Shown piece after piece: positions 60,225 to 64,000 of a DNA stretch of 64,000 bases (the first letter of the stretch is position 1; each line of letters begins with the position of its first letter). The stretch lies in NCBI GenBank assembly GCA_937889645.1, contig CALBZE010000091.1:5865-69864 (forward strand), written 5' to 3'. This stretch comes from an uncultured bacterium. Lineage in GTDB: Bacteria; Gemmatimonadota; Gemmatimonadetes; Longimicrobiales; RSA9. The notes beneath the pieces were generated by a model that saw nothing but the letters and a program-made list of their open reading frames with translations, was not told where the DNA came from and did not search any database. Made by a program: the position numbers and the translations under genes.

Positions 60225-60647
60225 TCAGCCGTTGGCGGCTTCGGAAGACTCGGAAATGGCGTGTAACGCCGCCCAAGAAGCCGGCGACATCATCCTGCAA
60301 TCGCCCTCGAAACAGACGCCCGCGCCGATGGTGATCTCGGGAGCCACGAGATCACCTTTGACGCGGGCGCCGGTTTCGAGGCTGATGCTTTCCTCCGCAG
60401 TCAGGTTCCCGATCACCATGCCATGGACGGTGACGCTGCGGGCGGATATGTCTGCATGCACGACGGCGGACGGCCCGAGAGTGACGTGAGAAGTCGACTG
60501 GATGTAGCCGCGCAGACGCCCATTCACGATCGCCGGTCGATTCAGCGAAAGTTTGCCTCCCAGCTCGAACCCTTCCGCAACGACGACCGGCGCCTCGGTG
60601 ATTTCCGGTTTCGGATTGCGAGGTGGACGCTGCCACCGCCTCAGCAT
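60225..60647 (-). CDS. Bactofilin family protein (second of tandem pair)
   Basis: 140 residues. A central right-handed beta-helix (about 20-120) with rungs such as LSLNRPAIVNGRLRG, HADISARSVTVHGMVIGNLT and ARVKGDLVAPEITIG, flanked by short disordered ends. Bactofilins self-polymerise without nucleotide and organise envelope and stalk functions. Starts 12 bases after the stop of the upstream bactofilin. Unlike its partner it has a basic, Pro-rich N terminus (RRWQRPPRNPKP), which may bind membrane. Confidence 0.9.
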   Translation of the reverse strand: MLRRWQRPPRNPKPEITEAPVVVAEGFELGGKLSLNRPAIVNGRLRGYIQSTSHVTLGPSAVVHADISARSVTVHGMVIGNLTAEESISLETGARVKGDLVAPEITIGAGVCFEGDCRMMSPASWAALHAISESSEAANG

Positions 60648-60659
60648 GCGAAAGTGCCG

Positions 60660-61178
60660 TTACGGGCGCTGGAGCTTGGGGATCGCCAGCTCCTTGTCCT
60701 TTTCCTTGGATTCCGACTCCGGCGCCGCACTCTCCCGCTTCTCGGCCGCGACCGGACGCGGCGGCGCGGCAGGCGCCGTGATCTCGGGCGTGTCCTTGAT
60801 CTTGGAGACGTTCCCGTTGAAGAAGCCGCCCTTGTTGATCACGAGCGAGTCGGTCTTGATGTTGCCCATGACGCGACCCGTGGAAGCGATCTCGACGTCG
60901 CCCGTCGCGACCATGTTGCCTTCGTACGCGCCCATGATCACCGCGTCGACCGTACGCACGTCGGCCTTGACCACGCCCCGGTCGCCGATGACGAGCTTGC
61001 CCCCAACGTCGAGTTCGCCGCCGACCTCGCACTGGATCTCGATCGAGTCGGCGATCTGGAACTTGCCTTCGATTCTGGCGTGATCGCCGCGGATGGTGAG
61101 CAGGTTCTTCACCTGCGCGTCTGACGTGTGCATCAGGGGATTCTCCATTGACCGGTCATGGGGTGTACGTGAGAGCAC
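60660..61178 (-). CDS. Bactofilin family protein (first of tandem pair)
   Basis: 172 residues from GTG 61178, chosen because AAGGAGG, the strongest ribosome-binding site in the region, lies exactly 6 bases upstream in frame. ATG 61148 would shorten it by ten residues. The beta-helix core runs about 25-125 (GGELDVGGKLVIGDRGVVKA, GNMVATGDVEIASTGRVMGN). The C-terminal 45 residues are charged and disordered (EKRESAAPESESKEKDKE). Probably co-polymerises or interacts with the second bactofilin. Confidence 0.88.
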   Translation of the reverse strand: MLSRTPHDRSMENPLMHTSDAQVKNLLTIRGDHARIEGKFQIADSIEIQCEVGGELDVGGKLVIGDRGVVKADVRTVDAVIMGAYEGNMVATGDVEIASTGRVMGNIKTDSLVINKGGFFNGNVSKIKDTPEITAPAAPPRPVAAEKRESAAPESESKEKDKELAIPKLQRP

Positions 61179-61281
61179 TGCGAACCTCCTTGACTCGAGC
61201 CGTTGGGTTTCGGCCGCCGGGGCCGGGACCGGCGCGAGACCGGCGGGCACGAAACGCACGCGCGCACGACCCGGGTGCGGC

Positions 61282-61310
61282 AGAATAAATGTTTAGGTAC
61301 GTCGGCGCAA
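61282..61310 (-). promoter_or_regulatory. Promoter of the bactofilin pair
   Basis: On the minus strand TTGCGC (61310-61305), 17 bases, TATTCT (61287-61282); predicted start about 61275 and a leader of about 97 bases. Sits in an AT-richer patch. Confidence 0.55.
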
Positions 61311-61429
61311 GAAGTACGCCGGTTCATCGGGGCGTCCCGGGCACCTCGGCGGCGGCTCCGGGGTAACTTGGCGCGCCACCCTGTCGGCGGCCTAGCGTCG
61401 TCGCCCTGAATCGCCGAAGCGGAGCAGCA

Positions 61430-63946
61430 TTGTCGCGAGCCCTCTATCTGACACCCGAGGCGTCGACCGCCATTCGCGCGGAGGTGAAGCGCGCCCGCGG
61501 CAACGAGGTGTGTTTCCTGGCCCACGTCGGCGACGGCGGCGACGTTCGTGATCCGACGGTCGTCGCGCGAGGCAACCGTCACGCGGTGCTGGCCGCGGTG
61601 CGCTCGGCGGGGCCGGGGATGCTCGTCATCCACAACCACCCGTCGGGCGTTCTCGAGCCGTCGGAGGCGGACCTCGAGATCGCGGCCGAGCTGTACGCCG
61701 AGGGGATCGGGCTCGCGATAACCGACAACGAAGCCGGCGAACTGTACGTGGTGGTCGAGCCCGCCCGGGCCACCGCCTACGAGCCGATCGACATCGCCGA
61801 AGTCGATGCCGCGCTCGGGCCGGGCGGTCCGATCAGCCGGGCGCACCCTGCGTACGAGGACCGCCCGATGCAGCGCGAGCTCGCCGCGGCCATCGTCGAC
61901 GCGTACAACGGCGGCGGGATCGCGATCGCGGAGGCGGGGACCGGGACCGGCAAATCGATCGCGTATCTCGTCCCGGCGATCCGCTGGGCGGCGGCGAACC
62001 GCGAACGGACGGTCGTCTCGACCAACACGATCAACCTCCAGGAGCAGCTCGTCGGGAAAGACCTCCCCTTCCTTCGCCGGGCGCTGGGCGAGCCGTTTCG
62101 GTTCGCGCTGGTCAAGGGGCGGAACAACTACGTCTCGATCCGCCGAGCGCGGCTTGCGGCGCAGAGCGCGAGCACGCTCTTCGATACAGGCCATCGCGCG
62201 GAGTTGGAGGCGATCCTGCAGTGGCTCGGCACCACTCGCGAGGGTTCGTTGCAGGACCTTCCATTCCAGCCGGCACCCGAGGTGTGGGACGAGGTCGCGA
62301 GCGAATCCGACGTCTGCCTCCGGGCGAAATGCCCGCACTTCGAGGCGTGCTTCTATCAGCGTGCGCGGCGTGACGCGGCCACTGCGGACGTCCTCGTCGT
62401 CAATCACCACCTGCTCTTCAGCGACCTCGCCGTGCGCCGCGCCCAGGGCAACTACACCGCGCAGGCCGTCCTTCCCGCGTATCGGCGCGTGATCTTCGAC
62501 GAGGCGCACAATCTGGAGGACGCGGCGACGTCGCACCTGGGCGCGACGGTCTCGCGACGCGGCCTGCTCCGCATCCTCGGCAGGCTCGACCGGCGCGGAC
62601 GCGGCGTGCTCGCCGCCGTCGTCGGCCGACTCGAGGACGGGCCCGACGACCTCCTCCAACAGGACGCCCTCGCGCAGGTCCGCGACGTCGTCCGGCCCGC
62701 GGCCGAGCGCGCGCGGGAGAACGTCGCCGAGTTCTTCGGCCGGCTCGAGGCCATGACCGCCCGTGCCGACGACGGTGTGCTCCGCCTCGACCCGGACGTC
62801 TCCGCGTGCCCCGAATGGGAGACGGGGCTCGGCGTCGGGTTCGAGAACCTGACGACGTCGCTCGAGACGCTGATCCGTGGGATCGGGCGCCTACGCGAGA
62901 CGATCCGCCTGGACGAACGGTGGCGCGAGTCGCTCGAGGAGCAGCTCCTGGAGCTCGAATCCGTGGCCGGACGCACGGCTGGCGCGCTCGATGCGCTTCG
63001 CCTCGCATTCTCGACGGCCGACGATGCGACGCCGATGGTCCGATGGATCGAGCGCCGGGGCGGCGGCGGCGGCCGCGAGCCGAACGTCGTCGTCAACGCG
63101 GCGCCGATCGACGTGTCCGGCGCCCTGCGCGAAGCGCTCTTCGAGCGCGTGGACACGGCCGTGCTGACCTCGGCCACCCTCGCCACGCGCGACGGCTTCG
63201 ATTTCCTGCGCAGCCGCCTGGGCCTCGACGGCGGCGGCATCAAAGTCGCCGAGGCCGTCTACCCATCGCCGTTCGACTACGAGGAGCAGACGATCGTGGC
63301 GATCCCGACGGACCTGCCCGGTCCGCGAGACGAGGACAACGGCCGATTCGACGTCGCCACGGCCGATATCGTCCGGGATCTCGCCGAGATGAGCGACGGC
63401 GGGATCTTCGTGCTGTTCACGTCGTATCGGTCGCTGAGGCGCGTGGCCGAGGAGCTGCGCCGCCGCGGAGTCGACGGCCGCTGGCCGCTCTTCGAGCAGG
63501 GCGAGGCGCCCAGGGCTCGGCTCGTCGAAGCGTTCGCGGCCTCGGGGCACGGGATCCTGCTCGGGGTCGCGTCGTTCTGGGAGGGCGTCGATGTGCCGGG
63601 CCGCCCGCTCCGCGGCCTCGTGATCACGAAGCTGCCCTTCAAGGTGCCGTCCGAGCCGCTCACCGCCGCGCGCGTCGAGGCGATCGAGCGGAACGGCGGC
63701 AACGCGTTCTACGAGTACATGCTCCCCCATGCCGCGCTGCGCCTCAAGCAGGGGTTCGGCCGGTTGATCCGGTCGCGCTCGGACCGTGGCGCGATCCTGC
63801 TGCTCGATCGTCGCATCGTCGAAAAGGGGTACGGACGGTACTTCCTCGATTCACTCCCGCCGGCACCCGTGCGCGTGGGCCGGTGGGCCGAGATCGCGTC
63901 GGCGGTGCGGGGATTCTACGCCCTGGAAGCGAGCGGGGTGCGGTAG
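61430..63946 (+). CDS. DinG/XPD-type helicase with an N-terminal JAMM (RadC-like) domain
   Basis: 838 residues. Residues 1-about 112 form a JAB/JAMM domain with a complete metal motif: Glu26, His68 and His70 (VIHNHPSG), Ser78 and Asp81 (HxH-x7-S-x2-D). Then an SF2 helicase: Walker A GTGTGKS (170-176), DEAH (357-360), C-terminal motifs LFTSYRSLRRVAEEL and KQGFGRLIRSRSDRG. Three iron-sulphur cysteines remain (296, 301, 307), but the first is Ser236 (KGRNNYVSIRR; normally NYxC). TTG start with GGAG 5 bases upstream. DNA-repair or nucleic-acid processing role inferred. Confidence 0.9.
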   Translation: MSRALYLTPEASTAIRAEVKRARGNEVCFLAHVGDGGDVRDPTVVARGNRHAVLAAVRSAGPGMLVIHNHPSGVLEPSEADLEIAAELYAEGIGLAITDNEAGELYVVVEPARATAYEPIDIAEVDAALGPGGPISRAHPAYEDRPMQRELAAAIVDAYNGGGIAIAEAGTGTGKSIAYLVPAIRWAAANRERTVVSTNTINLQEQLVGKDLPFLRRALGEPFRFALVKGRNNYVSIRRARLAAQSASTLFDTGHRAELEAILQWLGTTREGSLQDLPFQPAPEVWDEVASESDVCLRAKCPHFEACFYQRARRDAATADVLVVNHHLLFSDLAVRRAQGNYTAQAVLPAYRRVIFDEAHNLEDAATSHLGATVSRRGLLRILGRLDRRGRGVLAAVVGRLEDGPDDLLQQDALAQVRDVVRPAAERARENVAEFFGRLEAMTARADDGVLRLDPDVSACPEWETGLGVGFENLTTSLETLIRGIGRLRETIRLDERWRESLEEQLLELESVAGRTAGALDALRLAFSTADDATPMVRWIERRGGGGGREPNVVVNAAPIDVSGALREALFERVDTAVLTSATLATRDGFDFLRSRLGLDGGGIKVAEAVYPSPFDYEEQTIVAIPTDLPGPRDEDNGRFDVATADIVRDLAEMSDGGIFVLFTSYRSLRRVAEELRRRGVDGRWPLFEQGEAPRARLVEAFAASGHGILLGVASFWEGVDVPGRPLRGLVITKLPFKVPSEPLTAARVEAIERNGGNAFYEYMLPHAALRLKQGFGRLIRSRSDRGAILLLDRRIVEKGYGRYFLDSLPPAPVRVGRWAEIASAVRGFYALEASGVR

Positions 63947-63958
63947 GGGCCTGGGGCG

Positions 63959-64000
63959 AGATCGGAAGAGCGTCGTGTAGGGAAAGAGGGTAGATCTCGG
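63959..64000. other. Illumina TruSeq adapter sequence (assembly contamination)
   Basis: The last 42 bases begin AGATCGGAAGAGCGTCGTGT and match the TruSeq universal adapter complement with one mismatch (G for T near 63990). This is not genomic sequence. Confidence 0.97.

Noticed and set aside
63947..64000. Open frames continuing past the helicase stop to the window edge.
   Set aside because: They are translated partly from the adapter sequence.

Overview
The window is about 64 kb of very GC-rich, densely packed bacterial chromosome. Most neighbouring genes on one strand overlap by 1 to 4 bases (ATGA, GTGA, TGATG). The gene set (LexA, ClpB, lipoproteins with lipoboxes, a DegP-type protease, bactofilins, PTS-Ntr EIIA, a DUF4159/DUF4175/TPR cluster, an AtuA cluster, split acyl-CoA mutase subunits) suits a free-living, didermic, chemoheterotrophic bacterium. 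My best guess is Gemmatimonadota, inferred from gene content and composition rather than from a marker gene. I saw no rRNA, tRNA, CRISPR array, insertion sequence or phage gene. No stretch over 300 bases lacks a gene; the longest is about 250 bases.

Layout. 18-7442 (minus): one operon read leftwards, truA, transaldolase, DegP-like lipoprotein protease, purB, a 31-codon ORF, purC, pssA, purS, purQ. 7580-16322: tryptophan genes trpD, then trpC-trpF-trpB-(HEAT protein)-(HD-GYP protein)-trpA; lexA and a coupled 42-codon ORF lie on the opposite strand between trpD and trpC. 16404-23440: an NFACT/RqcH-like gene (minus), panB-panC-panD, a degenerate GlmU-like gene, a YqeK-like HD hydrolase, a LytR_C protein, and rlmN (minus). 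23596-33748: ptsN, a VanZ-like protein, aspS, phoH, a PgpH-type HD protein, ybeY, DUF502, mgtE and an AarF/UbiB kinase. 33781-41342: meaB, a B12-dependent mutase catalytic subunit, a CNNM/CorC protein, a methyltransferase (minus), the B12-binding subunit and an acyl-CoA carboxylase carboxyltransferase. 41355-44242 (minus): a TPR lipoprotein and an S41 protease. 44428-47335: AtuA, a small membrane protein, an AtuA-associated small protein, an enoyl-CoA hydratase and a second small membrane protein. 47560-51624: clpB, a lipoprotein, methylmalonyl-CoA epimerase (minus), thioredoxin. 51762-60154: rsmI, DUF4159, DUF4175, TPR, and an exported protein of a family often labelled asparagine synthetase B. 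60225-61178 (minus): two bactofilins. 61430-63946: a JAMM-peptidase/DinG-helicase fusion.

How the genes work together. The left end supplies purine, phosphatidylserine, tryptophan and pantothenate biosynthesis. The mutase, MeaB, epimerase, carboxylase, AtuA and hydratase genes point to degradation of branched or odd-chain acyl-CoA. The mutase carries Phe and Gln where methylmalonyl-CoA mutases carry Tyr and Arg, the pattern of isobutyryl-CoA mutase. The phoH-pgpH-ybeY block is an RNA/ribosome maturation and nucleotide-signalling module followed by envelope transport genes.

Points of interest. There are two 18-bp operator-like repeats in the lexA promoter, tiny ORFs exactly bridging or following genes, a shared N-terminal domain in two genes inside the trp operon, an apparent JAMM-DinG fusion lacking one iron-sulphur cysteine, and an Illumina adapter at the right edge showing that the last 42 bases are not genomic. 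Recognisable promoters share TTGACA, TTGCCG or TTGCGC with a -10 often of the form TAnCTT. Two of them (truA, meaB) predict leaderless mRNAs.
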